A stretch of 64,000 bases of DNA, from contig NZ_BJTC01000002.1 of NCBI RefSeq assembly GCF_006829085.1, forward strand, positions 310,001-374,000. Direction: 5' to 3'. Made by a program: the position numbers and the translations under genes. This DNA is from Chryseobacterium sp. ON_d1 (lineage in GTDB: Bacteria > Bacteroidota > Bacteroidia > Flavobacteriales > Weeksellaceae). Numbering within the stretch: the first letter of the stretch is position 1; every line of letters begins with the position of its first letter. Under the pieces are notes generated by a model, which worked only from the letters and a program-made list of their open reading frames with translations, was not told where the DNA came from and made no database searches. Positions 17,926 to 27,800 of the stretch are shown in pieces.

Positions 17926-20115
17926 TTATAAACTTAAAATCACTCCGTTTTCCTTCAATTGCTGCATTGGTTTCGAGAACCAAAATAACTCAAAATCCTC
18001 AAAATTTTCTTCAAAATTATTTTTAAGTTGTTGAATGGTAGGTTTTTTAGAATTTTCAATTGCGTTTTCTTCCAGCACTTTCATCAGCCATTCTGCTTTC
18101 TCCTGTTCCAGCTCAACCTTTACAATATTGGTTTTTAAATGGAATGTAAGCAGCGTATATGTACCGGAATATTTCTTTTTATTTTTTATGCGATTCTCAG
18201 CGATTACGTTTTTGGTTAAAAAGACAACTTTGGAATTGGTCTTCAACTGAAACTGCCCATCTTCCAAAAGACAGTCGTGAATATAGTCCGGATGTATGGT
18301 TGTTCGTGGAATTTTAAAATCAAACCATTCCTGAAGTGACAGTTCAAAATTAACTCCGTGCATATAATTGAACAGAGATTTCTTTAATCCAAAGCTGAAC
18401 TTGTTATGATCGATTCCGGTTGTATCTTTAAAATCAATATCATTATTGGCAAACAGAATTTCCTGCTTTACCGGAACTACTCCAAAATCTTCAGGGCTCA
18501 TCCCAACCGGGGAATGGGCTGTCATGGCAAACTGATGCCAGAAGCCACTCTGAAGAATTCCCATTTCAAACATTTGTCGTACCATTTCTAATGAATCCAC
18601 CGTTTCCTGAATGGTTTGGGTAGGGTAGCCATACATCAGGTAGGCATGAACCATAATTCCCGCTTCAGTAAAATTTCTTGTTACATTGGCAACCTGTTCC
18701 ACAGAAACTCCTTTATCAATCAGTTTCAACAGTCGGTCACTGGCCACTTCAAGTCCGCCGGAAACAGCTACACATCCTGAAAGTTTCAGGAGATAACATA
18801 GATCACGGGTAAAGCTTTTTTCAAAACGGATATTGGTCCACCAGGTAACCACCAGATTTCTTCGGAGAATTTCCAGCGCTACTTCTCTCATTAAGGCAGG
18901 TGGTGCGGCTTCATCCACAAAATGGAATCCTGTTTCACCTGTTGTATGGATCAGTTCTTCAATCCGGTCTACAAGGATTTTAGCAGAAATCGGTTCATAA
19001 ATTTTGATATAGTCTAAGGAAATATCACAGAATGTACATTTTCCCCAATAGCACCCATGGGCCATGGTCAGTTTGTTCCATCTGCCGTCACTCCATAAGC
19101 TGTGCATAGGATTGGCAATTTCGATAACGGAAACATACTGATCCAGTTTCAAATCTGTATAATCAGGAGTCCCTATTTCAGACTGCTTGTAATCATGTCT
19201 TTTAGAATTGTTTTTGTAAGCAACCTCTTTGTTTTCGATAAGGAAAGTTCTTTTAAACTCACCTTCTTCAGCAGTAATTTCTAAATTATGATGAAGAAGT
19301 TCCAGGGGAAGTTCACCATCATCTAAGGTAATAAAGTCGAAAAACTCAAAAACCCTCTGATCTTTAACTTCTCTTAATTCCGTATTGGGAAAGCCTCCTC
19401 CCATTGCAATTTTAATATGAGGATATTGCTTTTTGATCCATTGGGCACATTTGAAACCGGCATACAGATTACCAGGAAACGGTATTGAAAAACAAACCAG
19501 TTTTGGCTGAACAGTTTCGATTTTTTCCTGAAGAATTTTTAAGGTAAATTCATCAATAAATGTAGGTTCACCTGATAATTTGGAATACAGTTCATCGAAA
19601 GAGTTGGCACTTTTTCCGAGACGTTCGGCATATCTGCTGAAACCAAAATCGGCATCAATATTTTCAACAATATAATCGGAAATATCTTCTAAATAAAGTG
19701 TCGCCAGATGCTTGGCTTTATCCTGGAGCCCCATATTTCCAAAAGCAAATTCCATATCGTCCAGCTGGTTGAAACGGGAGGCTTCGGGAAGAAAGTTCAT
19801 GCTGCAGATCTGTCTTGCCAATGTTGGTGTTTTTCCCTGTAAAAAAGGAATAACCTGATCTATCGTTTTTAAATATTCTTCTCTTAAAGCATAAATTCTC
19901 TGGGAATTTTCAGAGGTGTTCTGAAGATCAATCTCTTTATTGAAAACCTTCTGGATTCCGTCTTTTGAAAATAATTCCAGAATAACATCGATCCCCAAAT
20001 CTACCTGATACGCGGAAATATTTTTGGTATTTAAAAATCCTTTAATATAAGCTGTTGCAGGATAAGGAGTGTTAAGCTGGGTAAAAGGCGGAGTAATAAG
20101 AAGCAGGTCTTTCAA
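17926..20115 (-). CDS. B12-binding-domain-type radical SAM protein
   Basis: A 729-residue protein. Residues 1-195 form a poorly characterised N-terminal region beginning LLLITPPFTQLNTPYPA; residues about 200-290 look like a Rossmann-type cobalamin-binding domain (KLVCFSIPFPGN..., KIAMGGGFPNT, DFITLDDGELPLELL) without a visible DxHxxG motif; the radical SAM barrel follows. The cluster motif is HGCYWGKCTFC: cysteines 355, 360 and 363 have CX4CX2C spacing rather than the usual CX3CX2C. Other family features are FVDEAAPPALM, SGGLEVASDRLLKLIDKG and HAYLMYGYPTQT. The substrate is unknown. A TAACTTTG -7-like element lies just upstream. Confidence 0.88.
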   Translation of the reverse strand: MKDLLLITPPFTQLNTPYPATAYIKGFLNTKNISAYQVDLGIDVILELFSKDGIQKVFNKEIDLQNTSENSQRIYALREEYLKTIDQVIPFLQGKTPTLARQICSMNFLPEASRFNQLDDMEFAFGNMGLQDKAKHLATLYLEDISDYIVENIDADFGFSRYAERLGKSANSFDELYSKLSGEPTFIDEFTLKILQEKIETVQPKLVCFSIPFPGNLYAGFKCAQWIKKQYPHIKIAMGGGFPNTELREVKDQRVFEFFDFITLDDGELPLELLHHNLEITAEEGEFKRTFLIENKEVAYKNNSKRHDYKQSEIGTPDYTDLKLDQYVSVIEIANPMHSLWSDGRWNKLTMAHGCYWGKCTFCDISLDYIKIYEPISAKILVDRIEELIHTTGETGFHFVDEAAPPALMREVALEILRRNLVVTWWTNIRFEKSFTRDLCYLLKLSGCVAVSGGLEVASDRLLKLIDKGVSVEQVANVTRNFTEAGIMVHAYLMYGYPTQTIQETVDSLEMVRQMFEMGILQSGFWHQFAMTAHSPVGMSPEDFGVVPVKQEILFANNDIDFKDTTGIDHNKFSFGLKKSLFNYMHGVNFELSLQEWFDFKIPRTTIHPDYIHDCLLEDGQFQLKTNSKVVFLTKNVIAENRIKNKKKYSGTYTLLTFHLKTNIVKVELEQEKAEWLMKVLEENAIENSKKPTIQQLKNNFEENFEDFELFWFSKPMQQLKENGVILSL

Positions 20116-20229
20116 CAGAAATTTTTTGCAAAGTTATTCCAAAGTTTTTTTAGAAAAAAATTTTTTCTCCTGATTATAAACAGTGAAGAAAAGACTTTGG
20201 ATTTCTGCATTATTACCATTTCCGGTTTG

Positions 20230-20991
20230 CTAAAATAAATTAGCCGGTTTATTAAACAGCGCATCCGGACTATTGGTCTCAATAAAGGTTAAAAATACAT
20301 TTTCATCAAAATACCCATCTTCATCAAGGATTTCAGCTTTCAATAAGCCAATTTCACCAGGTCTTTCAATACTGATATTTTCGATGAATTTTCCTGTTTT
20401 TCCGATGATTTCGTTATGAAAGCTTATTAAATATCTGGAATATATATTTCCTTCAGATACTGTATAATGACCGTTTTCTGCAATCAGAGAAGTCATGATA
20501 CTTCCTCCGATATACGTTTCATTATCATTGCCTGATGCTCCGAACAATACTTTGGACGTAACGGTTCCGGAACAGTATAACGAACCGTTGATGACTATAT
20601 TTTCTGCCTGTATATTGCCTGTGACAATAAGAATTATATAGTCTTCTACAAAGAGCTGGCGGGATAAATTGAGATCTCCTTCTAAAAGTACAATTTTATA
20701 TCCTTCATCTTCATGGGTAATGAGATCAAGAGAAGTGTTGCTTTCGTTTTCTATGAGGACAATTTCAGGGGTGTCGTCTTCATTATTGATAGACAGGGAA
20801 GCATCCTTTATTTTTTCTGCTGTTTCATCGTCCAGCATTTCAAGAAATTCAGTAAGACTTTCTTCGTCTAAATAGCTTTCATTGAAAAAATTATTTTCCA
20901 TGGCTTCATAAACGACATTGTATAGATTTTCTGATTTTTCTTTGAGTTTTTTGTATAATTGATCTTTGGTGAGTTTTTGTAATTCTTTCAT
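20230..20991 (-). CDS. Hypothetical protein, acidic helix plus beta-helix-like domain
   Basis: A 253-residue protein without a signal peptide. Residues 1-75 are charged and helical (LTKDQLYKKLKEKSENLYNV, then an acidic EFLEMLDDETAEKIKD). From about residue 95 there are short regular turns such as VTGNIQAENIVINGSLYCSG and TYIGGSIMTSLIAENGHYTV, as in polymer-forming or immunity-type beta-helix proteins. I do not recognise a named family. It lies 115 bases upstream of the radical SAM gene on the same strand and could share its transcript. Confidence 0.6.
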   Translation of the reverse strand: MKELQKLTKDQLYKKLKEKSENLYNVVYEAMENNFFNESYLDEESLTEFLEMLDDETAEKIKDASLSINNEDDTPEIVLIENESNTSLDLITHEDEGYKIVLLEGDLNLSRQLFVEDYIILIVTGNIQAENIVINGSLYCSGTVTSKVLFGASGNDNETYIGGSIMTSLIAENGHYTVSEGNIYSRYLISFHNEIIGKTGKFIENISIERPGEIGLLKAEILDEDGYFDENVFLTFIETNSPDALFNKPANLF

Positions 20992-21271
20992 CGGCTTTTA
21001 AAAGTATATACATCTGTCTATCCAGTGGGGGAACACCTATTAATAGATAGATGCAATATAGCCAGATAAATTTTGTTATGCCAGAATGTAAGGTATTTAT
21101 TTTCTCAAATATTTTTCATATATATCATTTTTTCAGCTTAATATTATCGTTTCATAAATAAACACAATTTCGCGAATTTCTGTGTAGTATTTTATTATTG
21201 TGGATATAGAAAAGAACATCATTGAATCCATCTTATGATATCATTTTAGATACCGATGTATTGCCTGATTT

Positions 21272-22150
21272 CTAAACATGGCCTACTTTTTTCTGATCAC
21301 CGATCACATTCAGGGTAACTCCAAAAAGGATTAGAGTAATTCCGATAAGCAAATTGAGCGTAAATTTTTCATGAAACATCAGAACACTCACCAAAACAGC
21401 AACCACAGGCTCCAGGGCTCCTAAGATCGCAACAGGAGTAGAGCCGATGTATTTAATGGCATATACCAGGCAAAGACCCGATATAACAGTGGTGAGAAAT
21501 GCAAAAATAAGAAAGTTAAAGAAAATCTCTGCTGAAGGAATCGTAAACGACTCATGAGCAATAACAGCTTTACTCATAAAGAACATTGAGGTGAAAAGCA
21601 TAGAATAAAACGAAAGCTTGAATCCGGAAACCTTGATATTCGATTTATTGACGATAACCATATATAAAGCATAGAACAGTGAACTCAGCATTACAATTCC
21701 TAACCCTGCAAAATTGATTTCCAGTCCGTTTCCTTTTAAGCATAAAACAATTACCCCCGCGAAAGCCATAAGTAAAGAAGCGCCGGACAGCCTGGTAAGC
21801 TTCTCTTTGTAAAAGAAAAGCATAATCAGTGCAACAATAATCGGGTAGATAAATAAAACGGTAGAGGCAATTCCCGGTGTCAGAAAATCATACCCTAAAA
21901 AAAGAAACTCTGAAGAAAGGGCATAGCAGATTCCAAGGATGGCAAGAATTAAAGCTTCCTTTTTATTGATTTTAAAGGTTTCCCTGGAATACAGCAGATA
22001 TCCTCCTATCATTAAAGCTGAAAAGAAAAATCTGTAAAACAGCGTAATATCCATTGAAAAGTGTGCCCGCTTGACAGGCAGTATAAAAACCGGAATAAGA
22101 CCATATGAAATGGCCGACAGAATTCCCAGTGTGTAACCTCTAAGTTTCAT
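21272..22150 (-). CDS. EamA/DMT-family transporter
   Basis: A 292-residue inner-membrane protein with about ten helices arranged as two EamA repeats, residues about 5-135 and 148-282. Visible hallmarks are the opening GYTLGILSAISYGLIPVF, the end of the first repeat (GASLLMAFAGVIVLC), and the second-repeat GALEPVVAVLVSVLMFHEKFT. Members export amino acids, nucleosides or other metabolites; the substrate cannot be inferred. It follows the oxoamine-synthase gene on the same strand but a terminator lies between them. Confidence 0.9.
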   Translation of the reverse strand: MKLRGYTLGILSAISYGLIPVFILPVKRAHFSMDITLFYRFFFSALMIGGYLLYSRETFKINKKEALILAILGICYALSSEFLFLGYDFLTPGIASTVLFIYPIIVALIMLFFYKEKLTRLSGASLLMAFAGVIVLCLKGNGLEINFAGLGIVMLSSLFYALYMVIVNKSNIKVSGFKLSFYSMLFTSMFFMSKAVIAHESFTIPSAEIFFNFLIFAFLTTVISGLCLVYAIKYIGSTPVAILGALEPVVAVLVSVLMFHEKFTLNLLIGITLILFGVTLNVIGDQKKVGHV

Positions 22151-22170
22151 TTGCTTTATAGTTATTAAAC

Positions 22171-22205
22171 AAAAATGCCACTGATTGGTTTCAGTGGCAT
22201 TTTTT
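22171..22205 (-). terminator. Terminator after the oxoamine synthase gene
   Basis: AAATGCCACTGA / TCAGTGGCATTT stem with loop TTGGTT and T-rich flanks on both strands; on the minus strand it ends the 22220-23494 gene. Confidence 0.8.
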
Positions 22206-22219
22206 ATTTTAAGATTAGA

Positions 22220-23494
22220 TTAAATCGGTTTAAAACTTAACCCTTGTTCCTGGAGTAATTTTTGCTCCTGCTCTTTGTAGTAGCCACCTACTAATTTATC
22301 ATGAATAGCTTCAAACGCAGCCAGAGTTTCATTGATCTCAGCATCTGTATGAGAAGCGGTAGGAATCAGTCTTAAAAGAATCATTCCTTTCGGAATGACC
22401 GGATATACCACCACAGAGGTAAAGATCCCGTAATTCTCTCTTAAATCCTTTACCAATAGAGTGGCCTCTACCGGAGTTCCCTGCATCATTACAGGAGTTA
22501 CACAAGTGTTGGTATCTCCAATATTGAAGCCTCTTTCTTTAAGTCCGTTCTGTAGTTTATAAACATTCTCCCAAAGTTTGGCTTTGATCTCAGGTCTTGA
22601 TCTCAATAGCTCCAATCTTTTTAATCCTCCGATTACCATTGGCATGGTAAGAGATTTTGCAAAGATTTGTGATCTCAGGTTGAATTTCAGATATCTGATG
22701 ATTTCTTTGTCACCCGCAAGAAACGCTCCGAAACCTGCCATTGATTTGGCAAAAGTAGAGAAATAGACATCAATCTGATCGTTACAGTCCTGCTCTTCAC
22801 CCACACCGGCACCTGTTTTACCAAGCGTTCCGAAACCGTGTGCATCGTCTACTAAAAGTCTGAATTGATATTTTGATTTAAGGTCACAGATCTCTTTGAT
22901 TTTTCCCTGCTGGCCTCTCATCCCGAAAACCCCTTCTGTAATCACAAGGATACCACCTCCTGTTTCTTCAGCTACCTTAGTCGCTCTCTGAAGGTTTTTC
23001 TCAAGACTTGCCATATCATTGTGCTTATAGGTAAATCTCTTACCGGAATGAAGTCTTACTCCATCCACGATGCAGGCATGAGAATCCATATCATAAACAA
23101 TTACATCATTTCTGCTTACCAAAGCATCAATGGTAGAAACCATTCCCTGGTAACCGAAATTCAATAAATATGCTGATTCTTTTTTTACAAAGTCTGCCAG
23201 TTCTCTTTCCAGCTGAAGGTGCTGATCTGTTTCTCCGGACATTGCTCTTGCTCCCATTGGATAGAACATTCCATATTCTGCTGCAGCTTTTGCATCTGCT
23301 TCTATTACTTCAGGATGATTACACAGTCCTAAATAATCATTGGCACTCCAGAAAATTACTTCTCTACCCTGAAACTGCATTCTAGGGCCTATAGGTCCCT
23401 CTAATCTTGGGAAAATAAAATAGCCTTCACCATAATCTGCAAATTGTCCAAGTGGTCCTGGATTTTCTTTTATTCTTTCAAAAATATCCAACAT
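22220..23494 (-). CDS. Alpha-oxoamine synthase, candidate cysteate fatty acyltransferase
   Basis: A PLP enzyme of the serine palmitoyltransferase/KBL/AONS family (424 residues from the ATG at 23494; the frame is open 16 codons further but that part lies in a terminator hairpin). Landmarks are FWSANDYLGLCNHPEV, SHACIVDGVRL, ITEGVFGMRGQQG, LLVDDAHGFGTLG and the Schiff-base lysine in FSTFAKSMAGFGAF. Family members condense an acyl thioester with an amino acid. Because a cysteine-synthase-like enzyme sits directly upstream, I infer use of cysteate to make 3-ketocapnine, the sulfonolipid precursor known from flavobacteria. Serine palmitoyltransferase activity is the alternative. Confidence 0.85.
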   Translation of the reverse strand: MLDIFERIKENPGPLGQFADYGEGYFIFPRLEGPIGPRMQFQGREVIFWSANDYLGLCNHPEVIEADAKAAAEYGMFYPMGARAMSGETDQHLQLERELADFVKKESAYLLNFGYQGMVSTIDALVSRNDVIVYDMDSHACIVDGVRLHSGKRFTYKHNDMASLEKNLQRATKVAEETGGGILVITEGVFGMRGQQGKIKEICDLKSKYQFRLLVDDAHGFGTLGKTGAGVGEEQDCNDQIDVYFSTFAKSMAGFGAFLAGDKEIIRYLKFNLRSQIFAKSLTMPMVIGGLKRLELLRSRPEIKAKLWENVYKLQNGLKERGFNIGDTNTCVTPVMMQGTPVEATLLVKDLRENYGIFTSVVVYPVIPKGMILLRLIPTASHTDAEINETLAAFEAIHDKLVGGYYKEQEQKLLQEQGLSFKPI

Positions 23495-23513
23495 TGTATC
23501 GTAATTTTTAAGT

Positions 23514-23550
23514 AAAAAAGCCTTTTTTGTCAGAACACGCAAAAGGCTTT
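23514..23550 (-). terminator. Terminator/attenuator between the two PLP genes
   Basis: On the minus strand AAAGCCTTTT pairs with AAAAGGCTTT across a 14-base loop and is followed by a T run, just before the ATG at 23494. It would lower read-through from the 23576-24613 gene. Confidence 0.7.
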
Positions 23551-23575
23551 ATTTGTATCGTGATTTTATTCGTTC

Positions 23576-24613
23576 TTATTTGATAAACTCAGTTTTGAAA
23601 ACTTCGTCATAGTTGTGAACACAGTTGTTGACAAATCCCTGCTCAGCCATCCATTTATCACTGTATACTTTGGTGATGTATCTGGACCCATGGTCAGGAT
23701 ATATTAGAACAACCAGATCATTTTCTGTAAGTTCATGAGACTGTGCATACTGCATCAATCCCTGTGTTACAGCTCCTGTCGTATAGCCACCCATGATTGC
23801 TTCTTTCAAAGCAATTTCGCGGGTTCTGTACGCGGACATTTCATCATTGACCCTTACAAATTCATCTACCTTGTCGAAAAGCAGGGCAGAAGGGATCAGG
23901 TTTTTACCCATTCCTTCGATCTGATAAGGATGTACATCTTCTTTGTGAATTTCTCCTGTCTCGTGATAGCTCTTTAGTATAGAACCGTCTGCATCTACTC
24001 CGATGATCTTGATATCCGGATTTTTTTCCTTCAGAAACTTTGCTGAACCAGACAGCGTACCACCAGTTCCGGTACAGGCAAAAAGGTGAGTGATCTTACC
24101 TTGTGTCTGTTCCCAGATTTCAGGACCGGTAGTCTGATAATGTGCATCAATATTCAGCTCGTTAAAATATTGATTGATGTAAATAGAATTAGGAGTTTCC
24201 TTAGCGATTCTTTTAGCTACTTCATAGTATGATCTGGGATCATCTGCCGGTACATTGGCCGGACATATATACACCGTAGCCCCCAATGCTTTCAGGTAAG
24301 CAATTTTTTCAGGTTTTGTTTTATCACTTACTGCAAGAATACATTTATATCCCTTAATGATACATACCATCGCAATAGAAAACCCGGTATTTCCGGAAGT
24401 AGTTTCTACAACTACAGAATCTTCTTTTAAAAGGCCTTTTTTCTCTGCGTTTTCTATAATATGAAGTGCGATTCGGTCTTTGGTGGAATGTCCAGGATTA
24501 TATGATTCTAACTTGGCATAAACGGTTGCTGGAATATCTTTTGTAACAGTATTTAGCTTCACCATAGGAGTATGTCCTATCAGGCCAAGGATATTATCGT
24601 AAACATTACTCAT
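23576..24613 (-). CDS. Cysteine-synthase-family PLP enzyme, candidate cysteate synthase
   Basis: A 345-residue fold type II PLP enzyme. Landmarks are IGHTPMVKLN, the PLP lysine in YNPGHSTKDRIALHI, the substrate loop ETTSGNTGFSIAM and the phosphate-binding loop ACTGTGGTLSG. The lysine region reads GHSTKDR rather than the GxSVKDR of typical CysK/CysM, and the C-terminus is extended (about residues 315-345). The downstream neighbour is an alpha-oxoamine synthase. I infer that it makes cysteate from a serine derivative and sulfite for sulfonolipids; an ordinary cysteine synthase or cystathionine beta-synthase cannot be excluded. A TATTTTTG -7-like element lies upstream. Confidence 0.85.
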   Translation of the reverse strand: MSNVYDNILGLIGHTPMVKLNTVTKDIPATVYAKLESYNPGHSTKDRIALHIIENAEKKGLLKEDSVVVETTSGNTGFSIAMVCIIKGYKCILAVSDKTKPEKIAYLKALGATVYICPANVPADDPRSYYEVAKRIAKETPNSIYINQYFNELNIDAHYQTTGPEIWEQTQGKITHLFACTGTGGTLSGSAKFLKEKNPDIKIIGVDADGSILKSYHETGEIHKEDVHPYQIEGMGKNLIPSALLFDKVDEFVRVNDEMSAYRTREIALKEAIMGGYTTGAVTQGLMQYAQSHELTENDLVVLIYPDHGSRYITKVYSDKWMAEQGFVNNCVHNYDEVFKTEFIK

Positions 24614-24835
24614 TATTTGTTATTTTCAATAAAAATCTGACTGCAAAAATACAAAAAAATAAATAATTACTAAACTTTTGTTTGATTTCTAGGGCATCGT
24701 TTATAAAAAAATATTTTTGTATTTTCAGTTTTGACAGGAGTATAATCGCAAATACTACGCCAAAATTTTTAAATTTTGTTAAAACCCGCATAAAATAAGA
24801 TAAAAGCCTTATTTTCGCATAATTGATTTAATACT

Positions 24836-27800
24836 ATGAAAAATTGGACTTTTAGGCAATGGAACACCGTTTTAGGATGGGTGATTTTCGTCATTGCGTT
24901 TTTCACGTACTTGTCCACCATAGAACCCAATTTCAGTTTCTGGGATTGTGGCGAGTACATTTCTTCTGCAGTAAAACTTGAAGTAACGCATGCTCCTGGA
25001 GCTGCTTTATTCCAGATAGTGGGTGCGGTGGCAGCCATTTTTGCATTAGGGAAAGGCGAAAATTACTCCATCGTAATCAACGCGATGTCTGCATTGTTCA
25101 GTGCGCTGACTATTTTATTTTTGTTCTGGACGATCACACATTTTGTGAGAAGACTTTTAAACAAAGATTTTGAAGAAATTACAAAACATGAGGAAATCTC
25201 TATTTTATTTGCCGGAGCTGTGGGAGCACTTTGCTTTACATTTTCAGACACGTTCTGGTTCTCGGCAGTAGAGGGAGAGGTTTACTCTATGGCTTCCATG
25301 TTTATCGCGCTTTTGGTCTGGTTAATCACCAAATGGGAAAATGAGTATAAAGCAGCGGACAGTGAGAGATGGATTATTCTTATTTTCTTTGTTTTAGGAC
25401 TTTCTGTGGGAGTGCATATGATGTGTATGCTGGCAACTCCTATGGTATGTCTTGTATACTACGCCAGAAACTATAAATTTACCTGGAAAAACTTTATCTG
25501 GGCAAACCTTATCACATTAGGGATCTTAGCCGTTGTTTTCAAAATTATTTTCCCACTGATCATGACGATGTTCGGAAAGCTGGAAATTTTCTTTGTAAAC
25601 GGGCTTGGTCTTCCTTTCCATTCAGGAACGATTGTGGCTTTTGTTCTGATGGTGGCGATCTGCTATTTCTTAATCAAATATGCAAGAAAAGCCAAAAGAA
25701 ATATTTACCAGACAGCTGCATTATCTGTAGTTTTTATGATGATCGGATTCTCATGCTGGATGGTTATCCCAATCAGAGCGAATGCCAATCCACCAATGAA
25801 CCTTAATGATCCGGATACGGCAATTGGTATGCTGGATTATTATAACAGAGAGCAGTATGGGGACTGGCCAACGATCTATGGACAGAATTATACCGCATTT
25901 CTTGATGCCAACGGAATTGAAAAGAATGAGGACGGAAGCTTCAAAACAAAGAAAACCGGCGAGATCTACGAAAAAGATGAGAAAACCGGAACATACAGAA
26001 AAACCGGAGACCGTTTCAATTATGTATTCAACAAGTCTCAGGTAAGCTTTATGCCGAGAATGTTCAATGAGGACAAGGATGTAATGGCCAACTATATTTC
26101 TATGTATGGTGCTCCTGATTTTACATTCAATTATGCGAATGAAGATGTTGCAGACAATCCACAGGCTAAACAGATTTTTGACGAGCTGAGAGCAAAATAT
26201 GAAGACAAATCCATTACCGCTTCTGATTATCTGAAAGTAAAACCTTATAATCTGATCAACGTACAGAAGCCTTCATTCTTTCAGAATATGGACTATTTCA
26301 TTTCATTCCAGAATCAGTATTATTTTGTGAGATACCTGATGTGGAATTTCGTGGGAAGACAGAATGATCTTGAAGGAAATATGGAAAGTACTAAAGGGAA
26401 CTGGATTTCAGGAATTCCATTTATAGACAATGCTATTGTAGGAAATCAGGATAAAATGCCTGCTAAATTCAGGAATGAAAGTACAGTAAAATTCTTTTTT
26501 CTTCCATTAATTTTAGGTTTGATTGGATTCTTTTTCCAGTTAAACAGAGACTTTGGAAGATTCTATGCATTGTTATCCTTATTTGTTATAACAAGTGTGG
26601 GGATTATTTTCTATACAGGAGTAAAACCTTTTGAACCGAGAGAAAGAGATTATGCCATGGTAGGTTCATTCTATGCATTTGCAATCTGGATCGGTATGGG
26701 AGCCGGAGCCATCTTATGGTTCTTACAATCTAAAATAAAATCAAACGGAACCAATATCGCTCTGGGAGTGGTTTTATTAGGAGTACCTTTCATGATGGGC
26801 TTTCAGAACTACAATGTTCACGACAGAAGTAACAGATATACAGCATATGATTATGCTTATTCCGTTTTAAAATCATTACCGAAAAACGATATCCTTTTCG
26901 TGTATGGTGATAACGATACTTACCCGGTTTGGGCAATTCAGGAAACAGAAAGATTCAGAGATGATGTGAAGGTGGTTAACTTTACCCTTGCTTCAACTCC
27001 ATGGAACCTTGATCAGGTAAAAAGAAGAACTTACAATGCTATGGGGATTCCTAGCCAGCTGACCCATGAAGATTACAGAGATGGCGTAAACGACCAGATC
27101 TATATGATGAAGAAAGAAGACTGGGAAGGGGTATTTTCTATGCTGAAAGAGCAGGGAGCTCCTGAAACAGAATTCCAGTCTTTCAGAAAATATCTTACTC
27201 AGGATTCTTTAACTTTGAAACAGGCTATTGAATTCATTAAATTCAAATCTCCTGAAAAAGACGAATTGTTGAAAATGTATTTCGGTGAAGAGAAATTTGA
27301 AAAATACAATATCCTTCCAGTAAACAAATTCATCCTTCCTGTCAATAAAGAAAATGCTTTAAAGGCAGGAATTATCAACAAAGAAGATCTTCCGAATGTT
27401 GCCAATCAGATCATGATTACTTATAAAGGAAATACATTGTACAAGAATAACCTGATCCTGATGGATCTTTTAGCAAACTTTGACTGGAAGCGTCCTATCA
27501 ATTTCTCATCAGGAGGTATTTATGACAGTGAGAATATTTTCTACCTTAACGACTATCTTCAGTTTGACGGATTCAGTTACCGATTGATTCCAATCCAAAC
27601 GCCTCCGACTGCTGACGGAGATATGGGAAGAGTAGATGCCAATTCTCTTTATAATGTAGTGAAAAACTTCAGATGGGGGAACTTCAAAAACTTAAATGCT
27701 CACTTCGATGAAACGGCAACTTCCAATATCATCAGTTACAGAATGTCAGCGAGCAGAGCCGCGGCAGCCCTTGCGTTAAGCGGACAGAAAGCCAAAGCGC

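Noticed and set aside
17835..18026. Plus-strand open frame of 63 codons
   Set aside because: It starts in repeat-like spacer and runs antisense into the radical SAM gene; composition and motifs do not look coding.
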